The translations under genes and the position numbers were made by a program. A DNA stretch of 64,000 nt from CAVVDT01 sp963747005 (GTDB lineage Bacteria > Pseudomonadota > Alphaproteobacteria > Rhizobiales > Aestuariivirgaceae): positions 62,001-126,000 of the forward strand of contig CAVVDT010000008.1 of NCBI GenBank assembly GCA_963747005.1. Direction: 5' to 3'. This document shows, in pieces, positions 18,996 to 28,699 of the stretch (position 1 is its first letter; each line of letters begins with the position of its first letter). A model generated the notes under the pieces. That model made no database searches. It saw only the letters and a program-made list of their open reading frames with translations, and had not been told where the DNA came from.

Positions 18996-20219
18996 ATGAG
19001 TGAACCCTCGCTGCCCGAACCGCATCTCAAGCGTTCCCTGACGCTGCCTTACGTCGTGCTCTACGGCCTCGGCGTCACCATCGGCGCCGGCATCTACGTG
19101 CTGGTCGGCGAGGCGGCGGGCCGGGCCGGCCACCAGGCGCCCATCGCCTTCATCATCGCCGGCGTCGTGATGCTTTTCCCGGCTGCCGCGTTTGCCGAAC
19201 TGGCGGGCCGCCTGCCGTTCGCCGCTGGCGAGGCGCGCTTCGTCAACGAGGCCTTCGGGAAGGACTGGCTCACCCTCGCCGTCGGCCTCGCCGTCACCGG
19301 TGTCGGCATCGTCTCATCGGCTGCCATCGGCCTCGGCTCGGCCGGCTATGTAGCATCGCTGACCGGCGGCTCGCTGCATCTGGCCTATGCCGTCATCATC
19401 ATCATCGTGGCCACCGTCGCCGCCATCGGCATCCGCGAATCGATCCTGGTGGCGGGTCTCTTCACCATCATCGAGGTGGGCGGGCTCATCGCCATCATCG
19501 TTGGTGCGCTCATCGACGATCCCCACCTGTTCACCCGCTTGCCGGAGATCGCACCCGTCAGTTGGGACACCGCCACCCTCGCCGGCATCGCCGGCGCGAC
19601 GCTTTTGGCCTTCTTCGCCTTCATCGGCTTCGAGGACATGGATTCGCTCGCCGAGGAGACCCGCGATCCGCAGCGCACCCTGCCGCGCGCCATGTTCATC
19701 ACGCTCATCGTCTCCATGGCGCTGTATGTGCTGGTCACGGCGATTGCCGTTCTGGCCGTCGATCCCGAGACGCTGGCCCGCGATACCGCGCCGCTCGCCA
19801 CCATCTTCCATCGCGTGACCGGCGCGCCCGGCGCCGTCATCGCGCTGATCGCCATCGTCGCCACCCTCAATGGCGTCATCGTGCAGATCATCATGGCCTC
19901 GCGGGTGCTCTACGGCCTGGCAAGCCAGCGCCGCCTGCCCGCCGTCCTCGCCCGCGTTCACCCGCGCACCGGCACCCCGGTCGTCGCCACCGCTGTTGCC
20001 GCGGCGCTCATCCTGGGGCTCGGGCTCACCTTCCCCATCGGCCCGCTGGCCGAATGGACCTCGCGCATCACCTTGGGGATTTTCATTCTGGTCTGTGCCG
20101 CCCTGATCGCCATCAAGCGCACGGGTGCCCCTGCCCCCGATGGGACCTTCATCGTACCCGTCTGGGTGCCGATGATCGGCATCGTCCTCAATCTGGGATT
20201 GCTGCTGGCGGGCGGGTAA
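18996..20219 (+). CDS. APC-superfamily amino-acid permease
   Basis: 407 residues, about 11-12 hydrophobic helices. The first helix region LTLPYVVLYGLGVTIGAGIYVL holds the broken-helix GxGxI substrate-backbone motif of APC permeases, and helix 6 has FFAFIGFEDMDSLAEETRDP. It probably imports a (cationic) amino acid by cation symport. It starts 44 nt after aruH in the same direction and ends 9 nt before the convergent soxG stop. Arginine or D-arginine is a reasonable but unproven cargo. Confidence 0.85.
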   Translation: MSEPSLPEPHLKRSLTLPYVVLYGLGVTIGAGIYVLVGEAAGRAGHQAPIAFIIAGVVMLFPAAAFAELAGRLPFAAGEARFVNEAFGKDWLTLAVGLAVTGVGIVSSAAIGLGSAGYVASLTGGSLHLAYAVIIIIVATVAAIGIRESILVAGLFTIIEVGGLIAIIVGALIDDPHLFTRLPEIAPVSWDTATLAGIAGATLLAFFAFIGFEDMDSLAEETRDPQRTLPRAMFITLIVSMALYVLVTAIAVLAVDPETLARDTAPLATIFHRVTGAPGAVIALIAIVATLNGVIVQIIMASRVLYGLASQRRLPAVLARVHPRTGTPVVATAVAAALILGLGLTFPIGPLAEWTSRITLGIFILVCAALIAIKRTGAPAPDGTFIVPVWVPMIGIVLNLGLLLAGG

Positions 20220-20228
20220 AGATCGCCT

Positions 20229-20927
20229 TCAGACCACTTCGTAGCCGAATTCCAGCGCCATTTCGGTGAGCCATTCCCAGAAATTTTCCGCAAAGCCGCG
20301 GAACACCGACACCTCGTAGGCATCGGCCCCGGTGCACGCCACATGCGCCCCCACATGCGCCATCTGGGTGACGGCGCAACATCCCGCCGGAAAGGCGCTC
20401 GGGTGCAGGTCGACGGGTGTCCCCTTGCTCAGTACATGCCGCGCCGCCGGTCCGGTGAGGGAAAGGATCACCCGGCCGTGGCTCTGTTCCGATACCGAGG
20501 CGAGGCCAGCAAACCGGGCCAGGCAATCATCGAACAGCGCCCCTTCGGCGAGGCCGTCGGCCACGGCGTAATACTGGTCCGCCCCGCACCAGTGGACCGT
20601 GACGCCGCCACGCCCGCTGGCCGAATGGCCGGGCTGAGGGGCCTCGATGCCCCAAGTCGTCTGCATGGCCGCCGACAGGGCCTTGGCCTTGCCCTTGCGG
20701 GCGATGACGGTGACGATCGACACCGGATGGCGCAGCGCCAGCCTCACCGCCGGCCCGCCCGCCAGGTCGGCGCCGAAGCGGCCCTGCCGGTAGACGGCGG
20801 CGAGCGGCGATACCCGCTTGATGATCTGGCGCGCCGCCGCCGGTTTGCGCGGGGCTGACCCGATACGGGGCCGGGCGGGTGTGGTGCGGGCGGGCGCGCG
20901 CACGCCCGGTGCTGCTTTCCTAGCCAT
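20229..20927 (-). CDS. soxG: Sarcosine oxidase gamma-subunit family protein
   Basis: 232 residues, the last gene of soxBDAG, overlapping soxA by 8 nt. A basic, proline-rich N-terminal extension (1-35) precedes the SoxG domain: LALRHPVSIVTVIARKG, WCGADQYYAVADG, HGRVILSLTGPAARHVLSKG, VDLHPSAFPAGCCAVTQMAHVGAH and YEVSVFRGFAENFWEWL. SoxG is the smaller structural subunit with a GcvT-like fold. The long basic N-terminus is not usual for the family in my recollection. Confidence 0.9.
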   Translation of the reverse strand: MARKAAPGVRAPARTTPARPRIGSAPRKPAAARQIIKRVSPLAAVYRQGRFGADLAGGPAVRLALRHPVSIVTVIARKGKAKALSAAMQTTWGIEAPQPGHSASGRGGVTVHWCGADQYYAVADGLAEGALFDDCLARFAGLASVSEQSHGRVILSLTGPAARHVLSKGTPVDLHPSAFPAGCCAVTQMAHVGAHVACTGADAYEVSVFRGFAENFWEWLTEMALEFGYEVV

Positions 20928-23874
20928 GGAGCTTTACGTTCTCCCTGTCGTAATGCATGGGGTCGCACACCTCGGCCAGCATGTGGAAATTCCTCAGCCC
21001 GTCCCACAGATGCACGATTTCGCCGTGGCGCTCGCGACCGCTCCTGAGCAACCCGAGCCCGATCCAGCAGTCGAGCATGGGTGACCAGGCGACCGAGGTG
21101 ACATAGCCCTGATCGTTGGCCATCGAAGGCTTTGTGCCCTGCGTCAGGATATGGACGCCGCCGCGGATACGGTCGGACTTGTCGACCGGCCTGAGCCCCA
21201 CGAACTGGTCGCGGTCGGGCGCCACCAGGCCCTCGCGCTTGGAGAGCATGTGGCCGATATAGTCCTTCTTCGATGACATCATGCGTCCGAGGCCGAGATC
21301 GGCGGCCGTGGTCGTGCCGTTGAGTTCGGAACCGGCCACATGGCCCTTTTCGATACGCATCACCGACAGCGCCTCGGTACCGTAGGGTTCGATGCCGAAT
21401 TCTTCGCCCGCATGCATGATGGCGCGGATGACAGCATCGCCGTAATCCGCCGGCACCGAGATTTCATAGGCCAGCTCACCCGAGAACGAGATGCGGAAGA
21501 GCCTTGCCCTGATGCCGCCCATCACCGTCACCGGCTTGGCCGCCAGATAGGGAAAGTTCTCGTCCGACAGATCATCATCGATGATCTTCTGCAAGGTGGC
21601 CCGCGCCCTGGGGCCGGCGACCGCCATCTGCGCCCACTGCTCGGTCACCGATACGTATTGCACATCGAGGTCCGGCCACAGGGCCTGGTGGCAGAACTCC
21701 ATGTGCGCCATGACCCGAGCCGCGTTGGCGGTGGTCGTGGTCATGAAATAGTGGTCCTCGGCGAGGCGGCTGGAGGTGCCGTCGTCGAACACGATGCCGT
21801 CCTCGCGCAGCATCAGCCCGTAGCGCGCCTTGCCGACCGTAAGCGTCTTCCAGCCGTTGCAGTAGAGCCGGTTCATGAACTCCGCCGCATCCGGGCCCTG
21901 CACGTCGATCTTGCCCAGCGTCGAGACATCGCACACCGCGACCCGCTCGCGCGCCGTCTTCACCTCGCGGCTGACGCTCTCCAGCCAGTCGGTCTCGCCG
22001 GGCTTCGGGAACCACTGGGTGCGGTACCACAGGCCGGTCTCGACGAAGACGGCTCCCATTTCCTCCGCCCAGCCGTGCAACGGGGTCTTCCTCACCGGCT
22101 GGAAGTGATGGCCGCGATAGGCCCCGGTCAGCGCCCCGAAGGAAACCGGCGAATAGAACGGCCGGAAGGTGGTGGTGCCCACCTCACCGATGGATTTGCC
22201 CGTCGCCTCGGCCAGAAGCGCAATGGCGTTGATGTTGGAAAGTTTGCCCTGGTCAGTCGCCATGCCGGTGGTGGTAAAGCGCTTCGTCAGTTCGACGTCG
22301 GTATAGCCCTCGTGCGCCGCCATCGGGATGTCCTTGGCGGTGACGTCGTTCTGGTAGTCGATGAAGGCTTTTCCGGTCGATGCCTTCACCCACCACAACG
22401 GCGTGATGGCAAACGAGGCTTCGTCGCGCGCCTTGGGCGCTGGCGAAGCCTTGCCCTTGAACCCCACATCGGCGGCGGCCTTGGCACCGGCCGCCGCACC
22501 GTCCTTCAGGCACGCCGACAAGGCCCAGGTGCCCGCCGCCGAGCCGGCGACGCGAAGCGCCGCGCCGGTCTCCGGCGGCAGGAAGGCGGCAAGGTCGTCG
22601 TTCCAGGTGGGTTTTGCGCCGCGATGGCAGGTCAGATGCACCACCGGGCTCCAGCCGCCCGACATGGCGACGAAGTCGCAGGCGATGGACTCATGGCCGT
22701 GGCCGCGGGCGATCTCGACGCCATGGATGGCCTTGGCGCCCTTCACATCGGTGATGACGCCGCCCGCGACGACCGCTGCGCCGCCCGCATCGACCTTGCC
22801 GGCATCTGAACGGCTGTCGATCACGGCGCGCACGTCGATGCCGGCGGCGATCAGGTCGCGGGCCGTGCGGTAGCCGGAATCGTTTGAGGTGAAGACCACA
22901 CCCGACCGCCCCGGTGCCGCCGCATAGCGGTTGACATAGGTCCTGACGGCACCGGCCTGCATGACGCCCGGCCGGTCGTTGCCACCGAACACCAGCGGGC
23001 GTTCCTCAGCCCCCGTCGCCAGCACCGCGCGCTTGGCATGGATGCGCCAGAACCGTTCGACCGGCTGATTGTGGGTGGGATGCGCCACATGCTTCTGCAC
23101 CCGCTCCAGGCACCCGAAGACATTGCCGTCATACCACCCGAAGACCGTGGTGCGCGGCATCAGCGTCACGTTCGGGTTGGCGCCGAGTTCGGCAATCGCC
23201 TGCCCGGCCCACGCAAGACCCGAAACCCCGGCGATCTCCTCGCGCTCGTTGAGCAGCGATCCGCCGAGCCGCGAGCCCTCATCGGCAACGATGATCCGCG
23301 CCCCCGCCCGGGCGGCGGCGAGCGCCGCCATCAGCCCGGTCGGCCCCGAGCCGATGACCAGCACGTCGCAGTTCCCGTAGACCTTTTCATAGCGGTCGGG
23401 ATCGGGTTCGCGGCTGGCCGACCCGAGACCGGCGGCACGGCGGATGATCGGCTCGTAGATCTTCTCCCAGAAGCTCTTCGGCCACATGAAGGTCTTGTAG
23501 TAGAAGCCGGCGACGAAGAATGACGAGGCCAGTGAGTTGAGCGCATTGATATCGAAATTGAGCGACGGCCAGCGGTTCTGGCTACGGGCGACAAGCCCCT
23601 CGTAAAGCTCCTGCACCGTCGCCTTGACATTCGGCTCCTGGCGCCCGCCTGAGCCGATTTCCATCAGCGCGTTGGGTTCCGCCGACCCGGCGGTGATCGC
23701 CCCGCGCGGCCGGTGGTACTTGAAGCTGCGCCCCATGAGATGGGTGCCCGAGGCAATGAGCGCCGAGGCCAGCGTATCGCCGGCAAGACCTTCGATCCGC
23801 TTGCCGTCGAGGGTAAAGGACAAAGGGGCGTTGCGGTCGATCAGGCCGCCCGATGGGAGACGATAGCCGCTCAT
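20920..23874 (-). CDS. soxA: Heterotetrameric sarcosine oxidase alpha subunit (or N-methylglutamate dehydrogenase alpha)
   Basis: 984 residues, normal for SoxA. The N-terminal 2Fe-2S-ferredoxin-like fold (FTLDGKRIEGLAGDTLASALI) precedes a dinucleotide-binding domain (DVLVIGSGPTGLMAALAAARAG), a second nucleotide site with RAVLATGAEERPLVFGGND, and a C-terminal GcvT/folate-binding domain (FAITPLWWVKAS... PLHGWAEEMGAVFVETGLWYR ... SFSGELAYEISVPADYG ... GTEALSVMRIEKGHVAGSELNG). It takes the methyl group released from sarcosine onto tetrahydrofolate and channels electrons. Start codon overlaps the soxD stop (ATGA). Confidence 0.93.
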   Translation of the reverse strand: MSGYRLPSGGLIDRNAPLSFTLDGKRIEGLAGDTLASALIASGTHLMGRSFKYHRPRGAITAGSAEPNALMEIGSGGRQEPNVKATVQELYEGLVARSQNRWPSLNFDINALNSLASSFFVAGFYYKTFMWPKSFWEKIYEPIIRRAAGLGSASREPDPDRYEKVYGNCDVLVIGSGPTGLMAALAAARAGARIIVADEGSRLGGSLLNEREEIAGVSGLAWAGQAIAELGANPNVTLMPRTTVFGWYDGNVFGCLERVQKHVAHPTHNQPVERFWRIHAKRAVLATGAEERPLVFGGNDRPGVMQAGAVRTYVNRYAAAPGRSGVVFTSNDSGYRTARDLIAAGIDVRAVIDSRSDAGKVDAGGAAVVAGGVITDVKGAKAIHGVEIARGHGHESIACDFVAMSGGWSPVVHLTCHRGAKPTWNDDLAAFLPPETGAALRVAGSAAGTWALSACLKDGAAAGAKAAADVGFKGKASPAPKARDEASFAITPLWWVKASTGKAFIDYQNDVTAKDIPMAAHEGYTDVELTKRFTTTGMATDQGKLSNINAIALLAEATGKSIGEVGTTTFRPFYSPVSFGALTGAYRGHHFQPVRKTPLHGWAEEMGAVFVETGLWYRTQWFPKPGETDWLESVSREVKTARERVAVCDVSTLGKIDVQGPDAAEFMNRLYCNGWKTLTVGKARYGLMLREDGIVFDDGTSSRLAEDHYFMTTTTANAARVMAHMEFCHQALWPDLDVQYVSVTEQWAQMAVAGPRARATLQKIIDDDLSDENFPYLAAKPVTVMGGIRARLFRISFSGELAYEISVPADYGDAVIRAIMHAGEEFGIEPYGTEALSVMRIEKGHVAGSELNGTTTAADLGLGRMMSSKKDYIGHMLSKREGLVAPDRDQFVGLRPVDKSDRIRGGVHILTQGTKPSMANDQGYVTSVAWSPMLDCWIGLGLLRSGRERHGEIVHLWDGLRNFHMLAEVCDPMHYDRENVKLHG

Positions 23875-24149
23875 ATCTTCCCCCGCCTGGCAAAATCGCG
23901 CGCCGTGGCGACGCCGAAGATCTCATGCGTCTGGGTATCGCGGTCGACCACCAGCCAGGAGCGGCAGCCGCCGCCGTGGTGCCAGTATTCGTGCATGCGG
24001 CCCTTCACGTTGTCGCGCATGTAGACGTAGTCGAACCAGTCATCCATCGAGGAGTCGTCGAGGCTCGACGGCCGCTTCTTGGAGGCATCGCCCAGATAGG
24101 TGAATTCCTCCACCGGACGTTCGCCGCAATAGGGGCATTTGATGCGCAT
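23871..24149 (-). CDS. soxD: Sarcosine oxidase delta subunit, zinc-binding
   Basis: 92 residues. CPYCGERPVEEF at the N-terminus and HEYWHHGGGCRSWLVVDRDT supply the Cys2-His-Cys zinc site of SoxD. Small structural subunit of the heterotetramer. It lies 12 nt after soxB and overlaps soxA by 4 nt. Confidence 0.93.
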   Translation of the reverse strand: MRIKCPYCGERPVEEFTYLGDASKKRPSSLDDSSMDDWFDYVYMRDNVKGRMHEYWHHGGGCRSWLVVDRDTQTHEIFGVATARDFARRGKI

Positions 24150-24161
24150 CGGTTCTGCCTT

Positions 24162-25412
24162 CTAATGCAGGTTGGGCTGGGCGCCCTGGCCCTTTTCGTC
24201 GATCATCAGCCCGCGCCGGAAGCGATCGAGCCGATAGGCCGAATTGAGCTTGTGGGCCTCGTCCTTGGCAATGGTCCAGGCAAAGCACCACCCCGAGGCG
24301 GGCGTCGCCTTGAAGCCGCCATAGCACCAGCCGCAATTGAGATAGAGGCCCTCGATAGGGGTCCTGTCGATGATCGGCGAACCGTCCATCGACATGTCCA
24401 TGATGCCGCCCCACGAGCGCAGCACCTTCACCCGCGACAGGGCGGGGATCATCGCCACGCCGCCCTCGATCACATGCTCCATGGCCGGCAGGTTGCCGCG
24501 TCGCGCATAGGAGTTGTAGCCGTCGATGTCGCCGCCGAAGACGAGGCCGCCCTTGTCGGACTGCGACACATAGAAGTGCCCCGCGCCGAAAGTGACGACG
24601 CCGTCGATATAGGGCTTGAGGCCCTCCGAAACGAAGGCCTGCAGCACATGGCTCTCGATGGGCAACTTCATCCCCGCCATCGCGGCGACTTCAGAAGAAT
24701 TGCCCGCCGCCGCCAGACCGAGTTTCCTGCATCTGATGGGCCCGCGTGTCGTATCGACACCGACCACCTTGCCCTTTTCGATGTTGATGCCGGTGACGGC
24801 GCAGTTCTGGATGATGTCGACGCCGCGTTGATCGGCGCCGCGCGCGTAGCCCCAGGCGACCGCGTCGTGGCGCACCGTGCCGCCGCGCCGCTGCAACAGC
24901 CCGCCCTTGATGGGAAACCGCGCATTGTCGAAGTCGAAGAACGGGTACATCTCCCTGACGGCCTCGCGGTCGATCAGTTCGGCATCCACCCCGTCGATGC
25001 GCATGGCGTTGCCGCGCCGCGCAAAGCCGTCGCGCTGCGGGTCGGAATGATAGAGGTTGAGGACCCCGCGCTGCGACACCATGGCGTTGAAGTTGAAGTC
25101 CTGCTCCAGCCCCTCCCACAGCTTCATCGACCATTCGTAGAACGGGTTGTTGCCCGGCAGCATGTAGTTGGAGCGGATGATGGTGGTATTGCGCCCGATA
25201 TTACCCGAGCCGAGCCAGCTCTTTTCCAGGACGGCGATGTTCTTCAGGCCATGTTCCTTGGCGAGATAATAGGCCGTCGCCAGGCCATGCCCGCCGCCCC
25301 CGACGATGACGATATCGTAGTCCGGCCTGGGGTCCGGCTCGCGCCAGGCCGGCTGCCAGTGCTTGTGGCCGGAAAGGGCGTTTCTGGCCAGCGAGAAGAT
25401 GGAATAGCGCAT
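24162..25412 (-). CDS. soxB: Heterotetrameric sarcosine oxidase beta subunit (or N-methylglutamate dehydrogenase beta)
   Basis: 416 residues. FAD motif IVIVGGGGHGLATAYYLA, the covalent-flavin region GSGNIGRNTTIIRSNYMLP, and the C-terminal WGGIMDMSMDGSPIIDRTPIEGLYLNCGW. It performs oxidative demethylation of the N-methyl amino acid. It is first in soxBDAG; the promoter must lie in 25413-25515, shared with the divergent regulator gene. SoxB-type and N-methylglutamate-dehydrogenase beta subunits are close paralogues and cannot be told apart by eye. Confidence 0.93.
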   Translation of the reverse strand: MRYSIFSLARNALSGHKHWQPAWREPDPRPDYDIVIVGGGGHGLATAYYLAKEHGLKNIAVLEKSWLGSGNIGRNTTIIRSNYMLPGNNPFYEWSMKLWEGLEQDFNFNAMVSQRGVLNLYHSDPQRDGFARRGNAMRIDGVDAELIDREAVREMYPFFDFDNARFPIKGGLLQRRGGTVRHDAVAWGYARGADQRGVDIIQNCAVTGINIEKGKVVGVDTTRGPIRCRKLGLAAAGNSSEVAAMAGMKLPIESHVLQAFVSEGLKPYIDGVVTFGAGHFYVSQSDKGGLVFGGDIDGYNSYARRGNLPAMEHVIEGGVAMIPALSRVKVLRSWGGIMDMSMDGSPIIDRTPIEGLYLNCGWCYGGFKATPASGWCFAWTIAKDEAHKLNSAYRLDRFRRGLMIDEKGQGAQPNLH

Positions 25413-25515
25413 GAAACCTCATACCCGATGCCGCAAAAGGGGATCGGTCATCAATTGTGGCGGAACGGACGGATCGGGCTAGCCTGAAAGAGCCACATTA
25501 TGCCATATTCGCGCC

Positions 25516-26460
25516 ATGAACGCCCAACCAGAGACCGTCGGCTTCCTGCTGATCCCCGGATTTGCGCTGATGTCCTATGCCTCGGCGGTCGAACCCTTGC
25601 GCGCCGCCAACCTGTTTGCCGGCCGTGAACTCTACCGCTGGGTGCATATCGCTCACGCAAGCCCCACCGTCACGGCCTCGTGCGGCGCCACCGTCCCCTG
25701 TTCGGTTGAGGTGGGCGATGATATCGACGTCGACCTGCTTCTGGTATGCGCCGGCGGCGATCCCGCCCGCTTCACCCATGCCCGCACCCTCGCCTGGCTG
25801 AGACGCCTCGCCCGCCGCGGCGTGGCGCTGGGCGGGGTGTCGGGCGGCCCGTTCATCCTGGCGCGGGCAGGGGTCATGGCCGGCCACAACATGACCATCC
25901 ACTGGGAGCACGCCCCGGCGCTGGCGGAAAGCTTTCCCGACCTGGCGCTCACCCGTTCGCTCTACATCATCGACAGGAAGCGCCTCACCTGCGCCGGTGG
26001 CGTGGCGCCGCTCGACATGATGCATGCCCTCATCGCCGGGCGCCACGGCAGTGCGCTGGCGACCCAGGTTTCCGACTGGTTCCTGCATACCGACATCCGC
26101 CCGGCCGGTGGCCCCCAGCGTTCCTCGCTCATCGAGCGCTACGGCGTTCACCGCCGCGAACTGGTCGCCGCGCTGGAACTGATGGAGACCCGCATGTCGG
26201 AACCCCTCGACCGCACCGGGGTGGCCCGCCGGGTGGGCCTGTCGACCCGCCAACTCGACCGCCTGTTCGCCACGCAGATGGGAATCAGCTTTCTCCAGCA
26301 CTACCGCCGCATCCGGCTGGAGCGGGCGCGCGAACTGCTGCGCCATTCGACGTTGACGGTGACCGAGATCGGCCTTGCCACCGGCTTTTCGAGCCCCAGC
26401 CATTTCGCCCGCAGCTACCGCGAGAACTACGGCACCTCCCCCGGCAGCGAACGGCACTGA
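25516..26460 (+). CDS. GATase1-AraC family transcriptional regulator (GlxA/GbdR/SouR type)
   Basis: 314 residues. Residues ~1-185 form a DJ-1/PfpI-like GATase1 domain (FLLIPGFALMSYASAVEPLRAAN, LLLVCAGGDPARF, GVSGGPFILARAGVMAGHNMTIHWEH). Residues ~215-310 are an AraC DNA-binding domain (GVARRVGLSTRQLDRLF and TEIGLATGFSSPSHFARSYREN). Regulators of this architecture control glycine-betaine and sarcosine catabolism in pseudomonads. Divergent placement from soxBDAG makes it the likely activator of that operon. Confidence 0.88.
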   Translation: MNAQPETVGFLLIPGFALMSYASAVEPLRAANLFAGRELYRWVHIAHASPTVTASCGATVPCSVEVGDDIDVDLLLVCAGGDPARFTHARTLAWLRRLARRGVALGGVSGGPFILARAGVMAGHNMTIHWEHAPALAESFPDLALTRSLYIIDRKRLTCAGGVAPLDMMHALIAGRHGSALATQVSDWFLHTDIRPAGGPQRSSLIERYGVHRRELVAALELMETRMSEPLDRTGVARRVGLSTRQLDRLFATQMGISFLQHYRRIRLERARELLRHSTLTVTEIGLATGFSSPSHFARSYRENYGTSPGSERH

Positions 26461-26501
26461 GGCCAGCACGCCCCCGCCACAGCCCCTCACCCCGGAGTTT
26501 C

Positions 26502-26546
26502 TTGCTCCCCTCCCCCATGTGGGGAGGGGTCGGGGGTGGGGGTTCA
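26502..26546 (+). repeat. Dispersed G-rich palindromic intergenic repeat, copy 1
   Basis: TTGCTCCCCTCCCCCATGTG followed by GGGAGGGG and a G-run ending GGGGGTTC. A 9-bp stem (26507-26515 with 26521-26529) closes a 5-nt loop. A second, slightly diverged copy lies at 50081-50119. It sits between the convergent regulator and lysE-like genes and may act as a bidirectional transcription barrier. Confidence 0.6.
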
Positions 26547-26608
26547 TTCGGGAAAGCCCGAAGGTCCATATCCCCCTCCATGCCCTGCGCGTGGAGGACC
26601 GCCGCCCT

Positions 26609-27217
26609 TCATCGCGCGGCAATCGCCGCGGCCGCAAGCGCCATCACCCCGGCACTCATTCGGTTGCAGGCCCGCATGGCCCGCGATGAACGCATGAAGC
26701 GGCGGGCCTTGACCGCCATCGCCACCCAAGTGAGGTCCACCGCCATCAGTACGGCGAGCATGGTGGCGAGCAGTTCGGCCCAGGCGAGCCCGCTCACCCG
26801 CGCGACATCGATGAGGCTCGGCAGCAACGCCAGGTAGAAGACCATGATCTTGGGGTTGCCCAGCGTGATGGCAAGACCGGTTGCGAACATGCGCCATCCC
26901 GAACCCCGCGGCAGTTCCGCCCCGTCCGCGCTCGCCGGTGCCCGCCACATGCGCCAGGCCACAAAGAGCAGATAGGCCACGCCCAGATACTTGATGACGA
27001 GGAAAACGAGACGGAATGTCTCGGCCACCACCGCCAGCCCGGTAACCGCGCAAGTGAGCCACAGGCCCTCCCCGATCCACATGGCGGCGAGGAACGGCAA
27101 GACGGCGCGCCAGCCCGAGGTGATGACCCGCGCCACCAGCGCCGCCACCGAGGGGCCGGGCGCCCCCGCCACGACGAGGAGCGCCCCGGCGAACAGGATC
27201 AGCGCCGATGCCGTCAT
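26609..27217 (-). CDS. LysE/RhtB-family amino-acid exporter
   Basis: 202 residues with about six hydrophobic helices. The family signatures are AGAPGPSVAALVARVITSGWRA in the first loop and GLAITLGNPKIMVFYLALLP in the middle. It exports an amino acid or derivative across the inner membrane. It begins 4 nt after the glutamine synthetase-like gene stop in the same direction, so the two are co-transcribed. Confidence 0.88.
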   Translation of the reverse strand: MTASALILFAGALLVVAGAPGPSVAALVARVITSGWRAVLPFLAAMWIGEGLWLTCAVTGLAVVAETFRLVFLVIKYLGVAYLLFVAWRMWRAPASADGAELPRGSGWRMFATGLAITLGNPKIMVFYLALLPSLIDVARVSGLAWAELLATMLAVLMAVDLTWVAMAVKARRFMRSSRAMRACNRMSAGVMALAAAAIAAR

Positions 27218-27221
27218 GGCG

Positions 27222-28529
27222 CTAGCAATCGAGCGTCTTGTCGCGCTCCCACGCGGTCAGGTGATGGCAGTACTGGTTCCATTCGTTCATCTTGAGCTTG
27301 GCATAGGCATCGCACAATTCAGCCCCCAGCGCCTCGCGCAGCATCTTCGACCTGGAGAAGCTGCGAATGGCATCGAGCAGGTTGAGCGGCAGCTTCCTGG
27401 CGCCCTTCACCTTGTAGCCTTCGGCATACATGTCGATGTCGAGACGCTTGCCCGGATCGGTCTTCTTGGCGATGCCGTCGAGCCCGGCCGCCAGGATGCC
27501 GGCCATCAGCAGATAGGCATTGGCCGCCCCGTCGGCGAGGCGCAGTTCGAACCGCCCTTCGTCGGGCACGCGGATCATGTGGGTGCGGTTGTTGCCCCCG
27601 AAGGTGATGGAACTCGGCGACCATGTGGCGCCGGAAAGCGTCCGCGGCGCGTTGATGCGCTTGTAGCTGTTCACCGTCGGGTTGGTGATGGCGGCCAGCG
27701 CCTCGGCATGGTTGATCAGGCCGCCGAGGAAGTTGTAGCCGGTGGCCGAAACGCCCAGTTCGCCTTTCTTGTCCTCGAAGAGGTTCTTCTTGCCCGCCTG
27801 ATCCCACACCGAAATGTGCACATGACAGCCATTGCCGGTGAGGTTGATGAACGGCTTGGGCATGAAGGTCGCCCGCAAGCCATGCTTTTCGGCGATTGAC
27901 TTCACCATGAACTTGAAGAAGCACAACTGGTCCGCCGTGGTCATGGCGTCGGCGAAATTCCAGTTGATCTCGAACTGGCCGTTGGCGTCCTCGTGATCGT
28001 TCTGGTAGGGACCCCAGCCGAGCTGGATCATGGTCGAGCAGATTTCCTGGATGACGTCGATACGGCGCATGATCGCCGACTGGTCGTAACAGGGCTTTTC
28101 CTGGGTGTCGCGGTGATCCGAAATCGCCGAGCCGTCGGGATTGATGAGATGGAATTCCGGCTCCACCCCGGCCATCATCTTCATGCCCTGGCTGGCGGCC
28201 CGGTCGATCAGCCGTTGCAGCACGTTGCGCGGCGCCTGCTCGACCAGCCTTTGATCCATCATCGGGTTGCCGGCCACCCAGGCGACCTCCGGCCGCCAGG
28301 GAAGCTGGATGACGCTTCCTGCATCGGGCATCACGAACATGTCGGGATGCGCCGGCGTCATGTCGAGCCAGGTGGCGAAGCCGGCAAAGCCCGCCCCCGA
28401 CTTCTGCATCCCCGCCACCGCCTCGGCCGGCACCAGCTTGGCGCGCTGGGTGCCGAACAGGTCGGTGAAATTGAACAGGAAGAATTTTACCTTGTTGTCC
28501 TTGGCGTATTTCGCAAGATCGGCGGCCAT
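27222..28529 (-). CDS. glnT: Type III glutamine synthetase, GlnT-like (possibly gamma-glutamylmethylamide synthetase)
   Basis: 435 residues, the length of rhizobial GlnT. FLFNFTDLFGTQRAKLVP, GFATWLDMTPAHPDMF, GVEPEFHLINPDG, YQNDHEDANGQFEINWNF (metal-binding Glu), FMPKPFINLTGNGCHVHISV, NPTVNSYKRINAPRT and RVPDEGRFELRLADGAANAYL are the catalytic blocks in order. It ligates an amine to glutamate with ATP. Homologues include ammonia-using GlnT and methylamine-using GmaS. The flanking Amt-type channel and N-methyl amino-acid oxidase genes leave both possible; no mgsABC genes are in the window. Confidence 0.85.
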   Translation of the reverse strand: MAADLAKYAKDNKVKFFLFNFTDLFGTQRAKLVPAEAVAGMQKSGAGFAGFATWLDMTPAHPDMFVMPDAGSVIQLPWRPEVAWVAGNPMMDQRLVEQAPRNVLQRLIDRAASQGMKMMAGVEPEFHLINPDGSAISDHRDTQEKPCYDQSAIMRRIDVIQEICSTMIQLGWGPYQNDHEDANGQFEINWNFADAMTTADQLCFFKFMVKSIAEKHGLRATFMPKPFINLTGNGCHVHISVWDQAGKKNLFEDKKGELGVSATGYNFLGGLINHAEALAAITNPTVNSYKRINAPRTLSGATWSPSSITFGGNNRTHMIRVPDEGRFELRLADGAANAYLLMAGILAAGLDGIAKKTDPGKRLDIDMYAEGYKVKGARKLPLNLLDAIRSFSRSKMLREALGAELCDAYAKLKMNEWNQYCHHLTAWERDKTLDC

Positions 28530-28699
28530 GCCCGCTCTCCCTCAAATGTTGCCGGAGGGCCGCACCCGGCACCTCCCGTGACCGGACAGGCCCTGCCCCT
28601 GTCCCCTCTCTCTAAAGAAAGATCGTACCAGCAGCCCGAAGACTTCTCAACCGTCAGGAAACTTCATTTCATCGCATGAATGACAGGGGATGGGCACGC

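Noticed and set aside
23853..25487. 544-codon plus-strand frame opposite soxD and soxB
   Set aside because: Shadow of soxB/soxD; composition dominated by Arg, His and Gly as in other antisense frames, no motif.
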